Notes: generated by a model not told the origin, from the sequence alone. A stretch of 64,000 bases of DNA from Moringa oleifera (GCA_021397835.1 JAJFZO010000409.1:1-64000); one strand, 5' to 3'; shown: positions 12,072 to 25,154, counted from the stretch's first letter. Numbers and translations are program-made.

Positions 12072-12353
12072 GGGATAATGAGCTGGGATATGGCTAGACA
12101 AGCTTGATGGTGTGGGCGGCGAAGCTAACGATGATGCATGCTACGTGAGGGCCAAATTGTTGGGCGGATTTCGAGCATGCGGAGTGCTTCATCGCAGGCC
12201 CTCGAGGCGACAGACGTGGGGTTTGATCTCGATGCTCAGGCTTGCCTAGGTGGACTCGTTGTGCAGCATGATCGATGACACTATCATCGTCCGCTAGCAA
12301 CTACTGAGGCCTCATCGTGGGAAAAACGTGGGCAACAAAGCGAGAATAATCGT
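12072..12353. repeat. Monomer with a 35-bp deletion
   Basis: This monomer is 282 bp long, whereas its equivalent at 18,697-19,013 is 317 bp. After CCGCTAGCAA (about 12,300) it jumps to CTACTGAGGCCTCATCG, losing most of the GAGCGAGCCACATGACCAGC region. The loss explains why HOR1 offsets change from about 6,628 bp before this point to 6,660 bp after it. Confidence 0.8.
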
Positions 12354-12670
12354 GGGATAATGAGCTGGGATGTGGCTAGACAAGCTCGATGGTGTGGGCG
12401 ACGAAGCTAACGATGATGCATGCTACGTGTGGGCCAAATTGTTGGGGGGATTTCGAGCATGCGGAGTGCTTCATCGTAGGCCTTCGAGGTGGCAGAGGTG
12501 GGGTTTGCTCTCGACGCTCAGGCTTGCTTAGGTGGACTCGTTGTGCAGTGTGATCGATGGCACTATCGTCGTCCGTTAGCAACGACCGAGCCACACGGCC
12601 AGCCTGGGCACCCCTACTGCCAAGGCCTTATCGGTGAGAAAAATGTCGACAACGAAGCGAGAATAATCGT
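12354..12670. repeat. Chimeric monomer at the start of HOR1 copy 2
   Basis: The left part has GGGCGACGAAGCTAACG and TACGTGTGGGCCAAATTG, as in the monomer at 955. From about 12,475 onward it has TAGGCCTTCGAGGTGGCAG and TTTGCTCTCGACG, as in the landmark monomer at 12,671. It takes the place of the GATGATTCATGC monomer of the other copies and immediately follows a monomer with a 35-bp deletion. This looks like the join left when the 35-monomer copy met the 21-monomer copy. Confidence 0.7.
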
Positions 12671-12988
12671 GCGATAATGAGCTGGGATGTGGCTAGACAA
12701 GCTTGATGGTGTGGGGGGCAAAGCTAACAATGATGCATGCCACGTGAGGGCCAAATTGTTGGGGGGATTTCGAGCATGCGGAATGCTTCATCGTAGGCCT
12801 TCGAGGTGGCAGAGGTGGGGTTTGCTCTCGACGCTCAGGCTTGCTTAGGTGCACTCGTTGTGCAGTGTGATCGATGGCACTATCGTCGTCCGTTAGCAAC
12901 GACCGAGCCACACGGCCAGCCTGGGCACCCCTACTGCCAAGGCCTCATATGTGGGAAAAAACGTGGGCAACGAAGCGAGAATAATCGT
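12671..12988. repeat. HOR1 landmark monomer (TTTGCTCTCG type)
   Basis: This variant has AAGCTTGATGG (creating a HindIII site), GCATGCCACGTGAGG (creating CACGTG), GGTGGCAGAGGTGGGG, TTTGCTCTCGA and TTGCTTAGGTG. It occurs at about 321, 1,589, 12,671, 19,331, 25,995 and 32,653, so it marks the HOR1 period. The spacing from 12,671 to 19,331 is 6,660 bp. A half-version sits just before it at 12,354. Related forms reappear in the diverged zone (about 35,200, 36,150 and 36,470) and as the first monomer of HOR2 units. Confidence 0.85.
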
Positions 12989-15900
12989 GGGATAATGAGC
13001 TGAGGATGTGGCAAGACAAGCTCGATGGTGTGGAAGGCGAAGCGAATGATGATGCATGCTACACGAGGGCCAAATCGTTGGGGGGATTTCGAGAATGCAG
13101 AGTGCTTCTTCGTAGGCCCTTGAGGTAGCAGACGTGGGGTTGGATCTCGATGCTTAGGCTTGCCTTGGCGGACACGTTGCGCAGCGCGATAGAAGACAGG
13201 ATCATCGTCCGTTAGCAACGAGCGAGCCACATGGCCGGTCTGGGCACCCCTATTGGCAAGGCCTCATCGGTGGGAAAAAATATGGGTAACGAAACGAGAA
13301 TAATCGTGGGATAATGAGCTGAGATGTGGCTAGACAAGCTCGATGGTGTGGGCTGCGAAGCTAACGATGATGCATGCTACGTGAGGGCCAAATTGTTGGG
13401 GGGATTTGGAGCATGCGGAGTGCTTCGTCACAGGCCCTCGACGTGGCAGACGTGGGGTTGGATCTCGACGCTCATGCTTGCCTAGGAGGACTCATTGCGC
13501 AACGCGATCAACGACAAGATCGTCGGCCGTTAGCAACGAGTGAGCCACACGGCCAGCCTGGGCACCCCTACTACCAAGGCCTCATCGGTGGGAAAAATGT
13601 GGGCAACGAAGCGAGAATAATCATGGGATAATGAGCTGGGATGTGGCTAGACAAGCTTGATGGTGTGGGGAGCGAAGCTAACAATGATGCATGCTACGTG
13701 AGGGCCAAATTATTGGGGGGATTTCGAGCATGCGGAGTGCTTCGTCGCAGGCCCTCGGGGCGGAAGACGTGGGGTTGGATCTCGACGCTCAGGCATGCCT
13801 AGGCAGACTCGTTGCGTAGTGCGATCAACGATACGATCGTCGGCCGTTAGAAACGAGCGAGCCACACGGCCAGCCTCGGCACCCATACTGCCAAGGCCTC
13901 ATTTGTGGGAAAAAACGTGGGCAACGAAGCGAGAATAATCGTAGGATAATGAGCCAGGATGTGGCTAGACAAGTTCGATGGTATGGGCGGCGAAGCTAAC
14001 GATGATGCATGCTACGTGAGGGCCAAATTATTGGGGGGATTTCGAGCACGCGGAGTGCTTCCTCGCAGGCCCTCGGGGCGGCAGACGTGAGGTTGGATCT
14101 CGACGCTCATGCTTGCCTAGGCGGACTCGTTGCACAGCGCGATCGACGACACGATCGTCGGCCGTTAGAAACGAGTGAGCCACACGGCTAGCCTGGGCAC
14201 CCCTACTGCCAAGGCCTCATTGGTGGGAAAAACGTTGGCAACGAAGCGAGAATAATCGTGGTATAATGAGCTGGGATATGGCTAGACAAGCTCGATGGTG
14301 TGCGCGGCGAAGCTCACGATGATGCATGCTACGCGAGGGCCAAATCATTGGGGGAATTTCGAGAATGCGGAGTGCTTCTTCGCAGGCCTTTGAGGCGACA
14401 GACGTGGGGTTGGATCTCGACGCTCAGGCTTGCCTAGGCGGACTCGTTGTGCAGCGTGATCGATGACACTATCGTCATCCGTTAACAACGAGCGAGCCAC
14501 ACGGCGAGCCTGGGCACCCCGGCTGGCAAGGCCTTATCGGTGGGAAAAACGTGGGCAACGAAGCCAGAATAATCGTGGGATAATGAGCCGGGATATGGCT
14601 AGACAAACTCGGTGGTGTGGGCGGCGAAGCTAACGATGATGCATGCTACGTGAGGGCCAAATCGTTGGGGGGATTTCGAGCATGCAGAGTGCTTCATCGC
14701 AGGCCCTCGAGGCGGCAGACGTGGGGTTTGATCTCGACACTCAGGCTTGCCTAGGCGAACTCGTTGTGCAACGTGATCAATGACACTATCGTCGTCCACT
14801 AACAACGAGCGAGCCACACGGCCAGCCTGGGCACCCCTATTCCCAAGGCCTCATCTGTGGGAAAAATGTCGGCAACGAAGCGAGAATAATCGTGGGATAA
14901 TGAGCTGGGATATGGCTAGACAAGCTCGATGGTGTGGGCGGCGAAGCTAACGATGATGCATGCTACGTGAGGGCCAAATTGTTGGGGGGATTTCGAGCAT
15001 GCGGAGTGCTTCGTCGCAGGCCTTCGGGGCGGCAGACGTGAGGTTGGATCTCGACGCTCATGCTTGCCTAGGCGGACTCGTTGCACAACGCGATCGATGA
15101 CACGATCGTCGGCCGTTAGAAACAAGCGAGCCACACGGCCAGCCTGGGCACCCCTACTGCCAAGGCCTCATAAGTGGGAAAAAACGTGGGCAAAGAAGCG
15201 AGAATAATAGTGGGATAATGAGCTGGGATGTTGCTAGACAAGCTCGATGGTGTGTGCGGCGAAGCTCACGATGATGCATGCTACGTGAGGGCCAAATTGT
15301 TAGGGGGATTTCGAGGATGCGGAGTGCTTCATCGCAGGCCCTCGAGGTGGCAGACGTGGGGTTGGATCTCGACGCTCAGGCTTGCCAAGGCGGACTCGTT
15401 ATGCAGCGCGATAGAAGACACGATCGTCGGCCATTAGCAACGAGCGAGCCACACGGCCAGCCTGGGCACCCCTACTGCCAAGGCCTCATCGTTGGGAAAA
15501 ATGTCGGCAAAGAAGCGAGAATAATCGTGGGATAATGAGCTGGGATGTGGCTAGACAGGCTCGATGGTGTGTGCGGCGAAGCTCACGATGATGCATGCTA
15601 CGTGAGGGCCAAATTGTTGGGGGGATTTCGAGCATGCGGAGTGCTTCGTCGCAGGCCCTTGAGGTGGCAGACGTGGGGTTGGATCTCGACGCTTAGGCTT
15701 GCCTTGGCGGACACGTTATGCTGCGCGATAGAAGACAGGATCGTCGTCCGTTAGCAATGAGCGAGCCACACGGCCAGCCTGGGCACCCCTACTCCCAAGG
15801 CGTCATCGGTGGGAAAAATGTCGGCAACGAAGCGAGAATAATCGTGCGATAATGAGCTGGGATGTGACTAGACAAGCTTGATGGTGTAGGGGGTGAAGCT

Positions 15901-18900
15901 AACAATGATGCGTGCTACGTGAGGACCAAATTGTTGGGGGGATTTCGAGCATGCGGAGTGCTTCATCGTAGGCCCTCGAGGCGACAGACGTGGGGTTTGA
16001 TCTCGACGCTCAGGCTTGCCTAGGTGGACTCATTGTGCAGCGTGATCGATGACACTATCGTCGTTCGTTAGCAACGAGCGAGCCACACGGCCAGCCTGGG
16101 CACCCCTACTCCCAAGGCATCATCGGTGGAAAAAATGTCGGCAACGAAGCGAGAATAATCGTGCGATAATGAGCTGGGATGTGGCTAGACAAGCTCAATG
16201 GTGTGGGCGGCGAAGCTAACGATGATTAATGCTACGTGAGGGCCAAATTGTTGGGGGAATTTCGAGCATGTGGAGTGCTTCATCGTAGGCCCTCGAGGCG
16301 ACAGACGTGGGGTTTGATCTCGATGCTCAGGCTTGCCTAGGTGGACTCATTGTGCAGCGTGATCGATGACACTATCGTCGTCCGTTAGCAACGAGCGAGC
16401 CACACGGCCAGCCTAGGCACCCCTACTGCCAAGGCCTCATCGGTGGGAAATATGTCGGCAACGAAGCGAGAATAATCGTGGGATAATGAGCTGGGATATG
16501 GCTACACAAGCTCGATGGTGTGGGCGGCGAAGCTCACGATGATGTATGCTACGCGAGGGCCAAATTGTTGGGGGGATTTCGAAAATGCGGAGTGCTTCTT
16601 CGCAGGCGCTTGAGGCAGTAGACGTGGGGTTGGATCTCGACGCTCAGGCTTGCCTCGGTGGACTCGTTGCGCAGCGCGATCAAAGACATGATCGTCGACC
16701 GTTAGCAACGAGCGAGCCACACGGCCAGCCTGGGCAACCCTACTGCCAAGACCTCATTAGTGGGAAAAAACGTGGGCAACAAAGCGAGAATAATCATGGG
16801 ATAATGAGCTGGGATGTGGCTAGACAAGCTCGATGGTGTGGGCGGCAAAGCTAACGATGATGCATGCTACGTGAGGGCCAAATTGTTAGGGGGATTTCGA
16901 GCTTGCGGAATGCTTCGTCGCAGGCCCTCGGGGCGGCAGACATGGGGTTGGATCTCGATGCTCATGCTTGCCTAGGCGGACTCGTTGCACAGCGCGGTCG
17001 ACGACACGATCGTCGGCCGTTAGAAACGAGCGAGCCACACGGCCAAACTGGGCACCCGTACTGCCAAAGCCTCATTCGTGGAAAAACGTGGGCAACGAAG
17101 CGAGAATAATCGTGGGATAATGAGCTGGGATATGGCTAGACAAGCTCGATGGTGTGGGCGGCGAAGCTCACGATGATCCATGCTACGCGCGGGCCAAATC
17201 GTTGGGGGGATTTCGAGAATGCGGAGTGCTTCTTCGCAAGCCCTTGAAGTAGCAGACGTGGGGTTGGATCTCGACCCTCAGTCTTGCCTAGGCGGACACG
17301 TTGCGCAGCGCGATAGAAGACAGGATCGTCGTCCGTTAGCAACGAGCGAGCCACACGGCCATCCTGGGCACCCCTACTCCCAAGGCCTCATCTGTGAGAA
17401 AAATGTCGGCAACGAAGCGAGAATAATCGCGGGATAATAAGCTGGGATGTGGCTAGACAAGCTCGATGGTGTGGGCGGTGAAGCTAACGATGATGCATGC
17501 TACGTGAGGGCCAAATTATTGGGGGGATTTCGAGCATGCGGAGTGCTTCGTCGCAGGCCTTCGGGGCAGCAGACGTGAGGTTGGATCTCGACGCTCATGC
17601 TTGCCTAGGCGGACTTGTTGAACAGCGCGATCGACGACACGATCATCGGCCGTTAGAAACAAGCGAGCCACACGGCCAGCCTGGGCACCCCTACTGCCAA
17701 GGCCTCATTCGTGGGAAAAACGTGGGCAACGAAGCAAGAATAATCATGGGATAATGAGCTGGGATGTGGCTAGACAAGCTCGATGGTGTGGGCGGCAAAG
17801 CTAACGATGATGCATGCTACGTGAGGGCCAAATTGTTGGGGGAATTTTGAGCTTGCGGAGTGCTTCGTCGCAGGCCCTCGGGGCGGCAGACATGGGGTTG
17901 GATCTCGATGCTCATGCTTGCCTAGGTGGACTCGTTGCACAACGCGATCGACGACACGATCGTCGGCCGTTAGAAACGAGCGAGCCACACGGCCAACCTG
18001 GGCACCAGTACTGGCAAAGCCTCATTCGTGGGAAAAACGTGGGCAACGAAGCGAGAATCATCGTGGGATAATGAGCTGGGATATGGCTAGACAAGCTCGA
18101 TGGTGTGGGCGGCGAAGCTCACGATGATCCATGCTACGCGCGGGCCAAATCGTTGGGGGGATTTCGAGAATCTAGAGTGCTTCTTCGCAAGCCCTTGAGG
18201 TAGCAGACGTGGGGTTGGATCTCGACGCTCAGGCTTGCCTAGGCGGACACGTTGCGCAGCGCGATAGAAGACAGGATCGTCGTCCGTTAGCAACGAGCGA
18301 GCCACACGGCCATCCTGGGCACCCCTACTCCCAAGGCCTCATCTGTGGGAAAAATGTCGGCAACGAAGCGAGAATAATCGTGGGATAATAAGCTGGGATG
18401 TGGCTAGACAAGCTCGATGGTGTGGGCGGCGAAGCTAACGATGATGCATGCTACGTGAGGGCCAAATTGTTGGGGGGATTTCGAGCATGCGGAGTGCTTC
18501 GTCGCAGGCCTTCGGGGGCAGACGTGAGGTTGGATCTCGACGCTCATGCTTGCCTAGGCGGACTTGTTGAACAGCGCGATCGACGACACGATCGTCGGCC
18601 GTTAGAAACAAGCGAGCCACACGGCCAGCCTGGGCACCCCTACTGCCAAGGCCTCATTCGTGGGAAAAACGTGGGCAACGAAGCGAGAATAATCGTGGGA
18701 TAATGAGCTGGGATATGGCTAGACAAGCTTGATGGTGTGGGCGGCGAAGCTAACGATGATGCATGCTACGTGAGGGCCAAATTGTTGGGCGGATTTCGAG
18801 CATGCGGAGTGCTTCATCGCAGGCCCTCGAGGCGACAGACGTGGGGTTTGATCTCGATGCTCAGGCTTGCCTAGGTGGACTCGTTGTGCAGCATGATCGA

Positions 18901-21900
18901 TGACACTATCATCGTCCGCTAGCAACGAGCGAGCCACATGACCAGCCTGGGCACCCCGACTGGCAAGGCCTCATCAGTGGGAAAAACGTGTGCAACGAAG
19001 CGAGAATAATCGTGGGATAATGAGCTGGGATATAGCTAGACAAGCTCAATGGTGTGGGCGGCGAAGCTAACGATGATTCATGCTACGTGAGGGCCAAATT
19101 GTTGGGGGAATTTCGAGCATGCGGAGTGCTTCATTGCAGGCCCTCGAGGCGGCAGACGTGGGGTTTGATCTCGACACTCAGGCTTGCCTAGGTGGACTCG
19201 TTGTGCAACGTGATCAATGACACTATCGTCGTCCGCTAGCAACGAGCGAGCCACACGGCCAGCCTTGGCACCCCTGCAGCCAAGGCCTTATCGGTGAGAA
19301 AAATGTGGACAACGAAGCGAGAATAATCGTGCGATAATGAGCTGGGATGTGGCTAGACAAGCTTGATGGTGTGGGGGGCAAAGCTAACAATGATGCATGC
19401 CACGTGAGGGCCAAATTGTTGGGGGGATTTCGAGCATGCGGAATGCTTCATCGTAGGCCTTCGAGGTGGCAGAGGTGGGGTTTGCTCTCGACGCTCAGGC
19501 TTGCTTAGGTGGACTCGTTGTGCAGTGTGATCGATGGCACTATCGTCGTCCGTTAGCAACGACCGAGCCACACGGCCAGCCTGGGCACCCCTACTGCCAA
19601 GGCCTCATATGTGGGAAAAAACGTGGGCAACGAAGCGAGAATAATCGTGGGATAATGAGCTGGGATGTGGCAAGACAAGCTCGATGGTGTGGAAGGCGAA
19701 GCGAATGATGATGCATGCTACACGAGGGCCAAATCGTTGGGGGGATTTCGAGAATGCGGAGTGCTTCTTCGTAGGCCCTTGAGGTAGCAGACGTGGGGTT
19801 GGATCTCGACGCTTAGGCTTGCCTTGGCGGACACGTTGCACAGCTCGATAGAAGACAGGATCGTCGTCCGTTAGCAACGAGCGAGCCACATGGCCGGCCT
19901 GGGCACCCCTACTGGCAAGGCCTCATCGGTGGGAAAAAATATGGGTAACGAAACGAGAATAATCGTGGGATAATGAGCTAGGATGTGGCTAGACAAGCTC
20001 GATGGTGTGGGCTGTGAAGCTAACGATGATGCATGCTACGTGAGGGCCAAATTGTTGGGGGGATTTGGAGCATGCGGAGTGCTTCGTCACAGGCCCTCGA
20101 CCGGGCAGACGTGGGGTTGGATCTCGACGCTCATGCTTGCCTAGGAGGACTCATTGCGCAACGCGATCGACGACAAGATCGTCGGCCGTTAGCAACGAGC
20201 GAGCCACACGGCCAGCCTGGGCACCCCTACTGCCAAGGCCTCATCGGTGGGAAAAATGTGGGCAACGAAGCGAGAATAATCATGGGATAATGAGCTGGGA
20301 TGTGGCTAGACAAGCTTGATGGTGTGGGGAGCGAAGCTAACAATGATGCATGCTACGTGAGGGCCAAATTATTGGGGGGATTTCGAGCATGCGGAGTGCT
20401 TCGTCGCAGGCCCTCGGGGCGGCAGACGTGGGGTTGGATCTCGACGCTCAGGCATACCTAGGCAGACTCGTTGCGTAGTGCGATCAACGACACGATCGTC
20501 GGCCGTTAGAAACGAGTGAGCCACACGGCCAGCCTCGGCACCCCTACTGCCAAGGCCTCATTTGTGGGAAAAAACGTGGGCAACGAAGCGAGAATAATCG
20601 TAGGATAATGAGCTAGGATGTGGCTAGACAAGTTCGATGGTATGGGCGGCGAAGCTAACGATGATGCATGCTGCGTGAGGGCCAAATTGTTGGGGGGATT
20701 TCGAGCATGCGGAGTGCTTCCTCGCAGGCCCTCGGGGCGGCAGACGTGAGGTTGGATCTCGACGCTCATGCTTGCCTAGGCGGACTCGTTGCACAGCGCG
20801 ATCGACGACACGATCGTCGGCCGTTAGAAACGAGCGAGCCACACGGCTAGCCTGGGCACCCCTACTGCAAAGGCCTCACTGGTGGGAAAAACGTGGGCAA
20901 CGAAGCGAGAATAATCGTGGGATAATGAGCTGGGATATGGCTAGACAAGCTCGATGGTGTGCGCGGCGAAGCTCACGATGATGCATGCTACGCGAGGGCC
21001 AAATCATTGGGGGGATTTCGAGAATGCGGAGTGCTTCTTCGCAGGCCTTTGAGGCGACAGACGTGGGGTTGGATCTCGACGCTCAAGCTTGCCTAGGCGG
21101 ACTCGTTGTGCAGCGTGATCGATGACACTATCGTCATCCGTTAGCAACGAGCGAGCCACACGGCGAGCCTGGGCACCCCGGCTGGCAAGGCCTTATCGGT
21201 GGGAAAAACGTGGGCAACGAAGCCAGAATAATCGTGGGATAATGAGCCGGGATATGGCTAGACAAACTCGGTGGTGTGGGCGGCGAAGCTAACGATGATG
21301 CATGCTACGTGAGGGCCAAATCGTTGGGGGGATTTCGAGCATGCAGAGTGCTTCATCGCAGGCCCTCGAGGCGGCAGACGTGGGGTTTGATCTTGACACT
21401 CAGGCTTGCCTAGGCGGACTCGTTGTGCAACGTGATCAATGGCACTATCGTCGTCCACTAACAACGAGCGAGCCACACGGCCAGCCTGGGCACCCCTACT
21501 CCCAAGGCCTCATCTGTGGGAAAAATGTCGGCAACGAAGCGAGAATAATCGTGGGATAATGAGCCGGGATGTGGCTAGACAAGCTCGATGGTGTGGGCGG
21601 CGAAGCTAACGATGATGCATGCTACGTGAGGGCCAAAAGGTTGGGGGGATTTCAAGCATGCGGAGTTCTTCGTCGCAGGCCTTCGGGGCGGCAGACGTGA
21701 GGTTGGATCTCGACACTCATTCTTGCCTAGGCGGACTCGTTGCACAGCGCGATCGACGACACGATCGTCGGCCGTTAGAAACAAGCGAGCCACACGGCCA
21801 GCCTGGGCACCCCTACTGCCAAGGCCTCATAAGTGGGAAAAAACGTGGGCAAAGAAGCGAGAATAATAGTGGGATAATGAGCTGGGATGTTGCTAGACAA

Positions 21901-24169
21901 GCTCGATGGTGTGTGCGGCGAAGCTCACGATGATGCATGCTACGTGAGGGCCAAATTGTTAGGGGGATTTCGAGGATGCGGAGTGCTTCGTCGCAGGCCC
22001 TCGAGGTGGCAGACGTGGGGTTGGATCTCAACGCTCAGGCTTGCCAAGGCGGACTTGTTATGCAGCGCGATAGAAGACACGATCGTCGGCCATTAGCAAC
22101 GAGCGAACCACACGGCTAGCCTGGGCACCCCTACTGCCAAGGCCTCATCGTTGGGAAAAATGTCGGCAAAGAAGCGAGAATAATCGTGGGATAATGAGCT
22201 GGGATGTGGCTAGACAGGCTCGATGGTGTGTGCGGCGAAGCTCACGATGGTGCATGCTACGTGAGGGCCAAATTGTTGGGGGGATTTCGAGCATGCGTAG
22301 TGCTTCGTCGCAGGCCCTTGAGGTGGCAGACGTGGGGTTGGATCTCGACGCTCAGGCTTGCCTTGGCGGACACGTTATGCTGCGCGATAGAAGACAGGAT
22401 CGTCGTCCGTTAGCAATGAGCGAGCCACACGGCCAGCCTGGGCACCCCTACTCCCAAGGCGTCATCGGTGGGAAAAATGTCGGCAACGAAGCGAGAATAA
22501 TCGTGCGATAATGAGCTGGGATGTGACTAGACAAGCTTGATGGTGTAGGGGGTGAAGCTAACAATGATGCGTGCTACGTGAGGACCAAATTGTTGGGGGG
22601 ATTTCGAGCATGCGGAGTGCTTCATCGTAGGCCCTCGAGGCGACAGACGTGGGGTTTGATCTCGACGCTCAGGCTTGCCTAGGTGGACTCATTGTGCAGC
22701 ATGATCGATGACACTATCGTCGTTCGTTAGCAACGAGCGAGCCACACGGCCAGCCTGGGCACCCCTACTCCCAAGGCATCATCGGTGGAAAAAATGTCGG
22801 CAACGAAGCGAGAATAATCGTGCGATAATGAGCTGGGATGTGGCTAGACAAGCTTGATGGTGTGGGGGGCGAAGCTAACAATGATGCGTGCTACGTGATG
22901 GCCAAATTGTTGGGGGGATTTCGAGCATGTGGAGTGCTTCATCGTAGGCCCTCGAGGCGACAGACGTGGGGTTTGATCTCGATGCTCAGGCTTGCCTAGG
23001 TGGACTCATTGTGCAGCGTGATCGATGACACTATCGTCGTCCGTTAGCAACGAGCGAGCCACACGGCCAGCCTGGGCACCCCTACTGCCAAGGCCTCATC
23101 GGTGGGAAATATGTCGGCAACGAAGCGAGAATAATCGTGGGATAATGAGCTGGGATATGGCTACACAAGCTCGATGGTGTGGGCGGCGAAGCTCACGATG
23201 ATGTATGCTACGCGAGGGCCAAATCGTTGGGGGGATTTCGAGAATGCGGAGTGCTTCTTCGCAGGCCGCTTGAGGCAGTAGACGTGGGGTTGGATCTCGA
23301 CGCTCAGGCTTGCCTCGGTGGACTCGTTGCGCAGCGCGATCAAAGACATGATCGTCGACCGTTAGCAACGAGCGAGCCAAACGGCCAGCCTGGGCAACCC
23401 TACTGCCAAGACCTCATTAGTGGGAAAAAACGTGGGCAACAAAGCGAGAATAATCATGGGATAATGAGCTGGGATGTGGCTAGACAAGCTCGATGGTGTG
23501 GGCGGCAAAGCTAACGATGATGCATGCTACGTGAGGGCCAAATTGTTGGGGGAATTTCGAGCTTACGGAGTGCTTCGTCGCAGGCCCTCGGGGCGGCAGA
23601 CATGGGGTTGGATCTCGATGCTCATGCTTGCCTAGGCGGACTCGTTGCACAGCGCGATCGACGACACGATCGTCGGCCGTTAGAAACGAGCGAGCCACAC
23701 GGCCAACCTGGGCACCCGTACTGCCAAAGCCTCATTCGTGGAAAAACGTGGGCAAGGAAGCGAGAATAATCGTGGGATAATGAGCTGGGATATGGCTAGA
23801 CAAGCTCGATGGTGTGGGCGGCGAAGCTCACGATGATCCATGCTACGCGCGGGCCAAATCGTTGGGGGGATTTCGAGAATGCGGAGTGCTTCTTCGCAAG
23901 CCCTTGAGGTAGCAGACGTGGGGTTGGATCTCGACACTCAGGCTTGCCTAGGCGGACACGTTGCGCAGCCCGATAGAAGACAGGATCGTCGTCCGTTAGC
24001 AACTAGCGAGCCACACGGCCAGCCTGGGCACCCCTACTCCCAAGGCCTCATCTGTGGGAAAAATGTCGGCAACGAAGCGAGAATAATCGTGGGATAATGA
24101 GCTGGGATGTGGCTAGACAAGCTCGATGGTGTGGGCTGTGAAGCTAACGATGATGCATGCTACGTGAGG

Positions 24170-24395
24170 GCCAATTGTTTGGGGGATTTTCGAGCATGCG
24201 AGTGCTTCTCGCAGGCCTTCGGGCAGCAGACTTGATGTTGGATCTCGACGCTCATAGCTTGCCTAGGCGGCACTTGTTGAACAGAGCGATCGACTACACG
24301 ATCGTCCGTCCGTTAGAAACAATCGAGCCACACGGCCAGCCTGGCACCCCTACTGCCAAGGCCCTCATTCGTGGGAAAAACTGGGCACGAAGCAA
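24170..24395. other. Indel-scarred patch
   Basis: Relative to its equivalent at about 17,505-17,735 the patch shows GCCAATTGTTTGGGGG, GGATTTTCGAGC, GCATGCGAGTGCTTCTCGC, GCTCATAGCTTGCC, GGCGGCACTTG, ACAGAGCGATCG and AAACTGGGCACGAAGC. It keeps the private marks GGGCAGCAGAC and GAAGCAAGAATAATCATGG of that monomer, so it is a damaged or misread copy of it. Confidence 0.7.
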
Positions 24396-24405
24396 GAATA
24401 ATCAT

Positions 24406-24733
24406 GGGATAATGAGCTGGGATGTGGCTATACAAGCTCGATGGTGTGGGCGGCAAAGCTAATGATGATGCATGCTACGCGAGGGGCCAAATCGCTGGGG
24501 GGATTTTGAGCTTGCGGAGTGCTTCGTCGCATGCCTTCCAGGCGACAGATGCGGGGCTAGATCTCGACGCCCAGGCTTGCCTTGGCGGACTCGTTGCGCA
24601 CCACGATCGACGACACAATCGTCGGCCGTTAGCAATGAGTGAGCCACACGGCCAGCCTGGGCAAGGCGTGACACCCCTGCTGCCAAGGGCTCATCGGTGG
24701 GACAAACGTGGGCAACGAAATGAGAAAAATCGT
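24406..24733. repeat. Outlier 328-bp monomer
   Basis: This monomer has many private substitutions: GCATGCCTTCCAGGCGACAG, GATGCGGGGCTAGATC, GACGCCCAGG, GCACCACGATCG, GGTGGGACAAACG and GAAATGAGAAAAATCG. It also has a 10-bp insertion (GGGCAAGGCGTGACACCCC, about 24,660), which raises its length to 328 bp. At the same place copy 2 has an ordinary monomer (17,747-18,063). The open frame of 150 codons at 24,422-24,874 arises only from the length changes here. Confidence 0.65.
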
Positions 24734-24784
24734 GGGATAATGAGCTGGGATGTGGCTACACAAGCTCGACGGTGTGGGCGGCGC

Positions 24785-24825
24785 AGCTCACGTGATCCAT
24801 GCTACGGCTCGGCGGCCAAATTGTT
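24785..24825. other. Indel-scarred join between two monomer types
   Basis: GCGCAGCTCACGTGATCC and GCTACGGCTCGGCGGCC replace the GCTCACGATGATCC and GCTACGCGCGGGCC seen at about 18,115. After this point the monomer continues as a left-A/right-b type (GAGCATGCGG, GGGCAGCATGATCGATG), as in the monomer at 955. The scar therefore lies exactly at a switch of monomer type. Confidence 0.6.
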
Positions 24826-25154
24826 GGGGGGATTTCGAGCATGCGGAGTGCTTCATCGCAGGCCCTCGAGGTGACAGACGTGGGGTTTGATCTCGATGCT
24901 CAGGCTTGCCTAGGTGGACTCGTTGGGCAGCATGATCGATGAAACTATCATCGTCCGCTAGCAACGAGCGAGCCACATGACCAGCCTGGGCACCCCGACT
25001 GGCAAGGCCTCATCAGTGGGAAAAACGTGTGCAACAAAGCGAGAATAATCGTGGGATAATGAGCTGGGATATAGCTAGACAAGCTTAATGGTGTGGGCGG
25101 CGAAGCTAACGATGATGCATGCTACACGAGGGCCAAATCGTTGGGGGGATTTCG

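Larger units (their letters stand above)
1272..12353. repeat. HOR1 copy 1, expanded to about 35 monomers
   Basis: This copy spans about 11.08 kb, 14 monomers more than the standard unit. From 1,272 to about 6,400 it runs in parallel with 19,014-24,100 (offset 17,742 bp). The latter part of the unit is then reiterated: versions of the same monomer series appear at about 4.1-6.4 kb, 7.0-9.5 kb and 9.8-12.3 kb. The tail from 9.84 kb runs in parallel with 16.47-19.0 kb. Two monomers at about 7.00 and 7.32 kb are a fresh tandem pair. The copy contains several indel-scarred patches, a 29-bp duplication and a monomer shortened by 35 bp. Confidence 0.75.
12354..19013. repeat. HOR1 copy 2, 21 monomers
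   Basis: This 6,660-bp unit is co-linear with copy 3 from 12,671 onward at an offset of about 6,660 bp. Its first monomer (12,354-12,670) is a chimera occupying the place of the GATGATTCATGC monomer. A monomer with GATGATTAATGC lies at about 16,170, where copy 3 has a different form. I see no indel-scarred patch in this copy, so it is the best reference for the unit. Confidence 0.85.

Noticed and set aside
24422..24874. Open frame of 150 codons, the longest in the window
   Set aside because: It runs through satellite monomers and is long only because of indels in an outlier monomer and a scarred patch. No start context, domain or codon pattern supports a gene.
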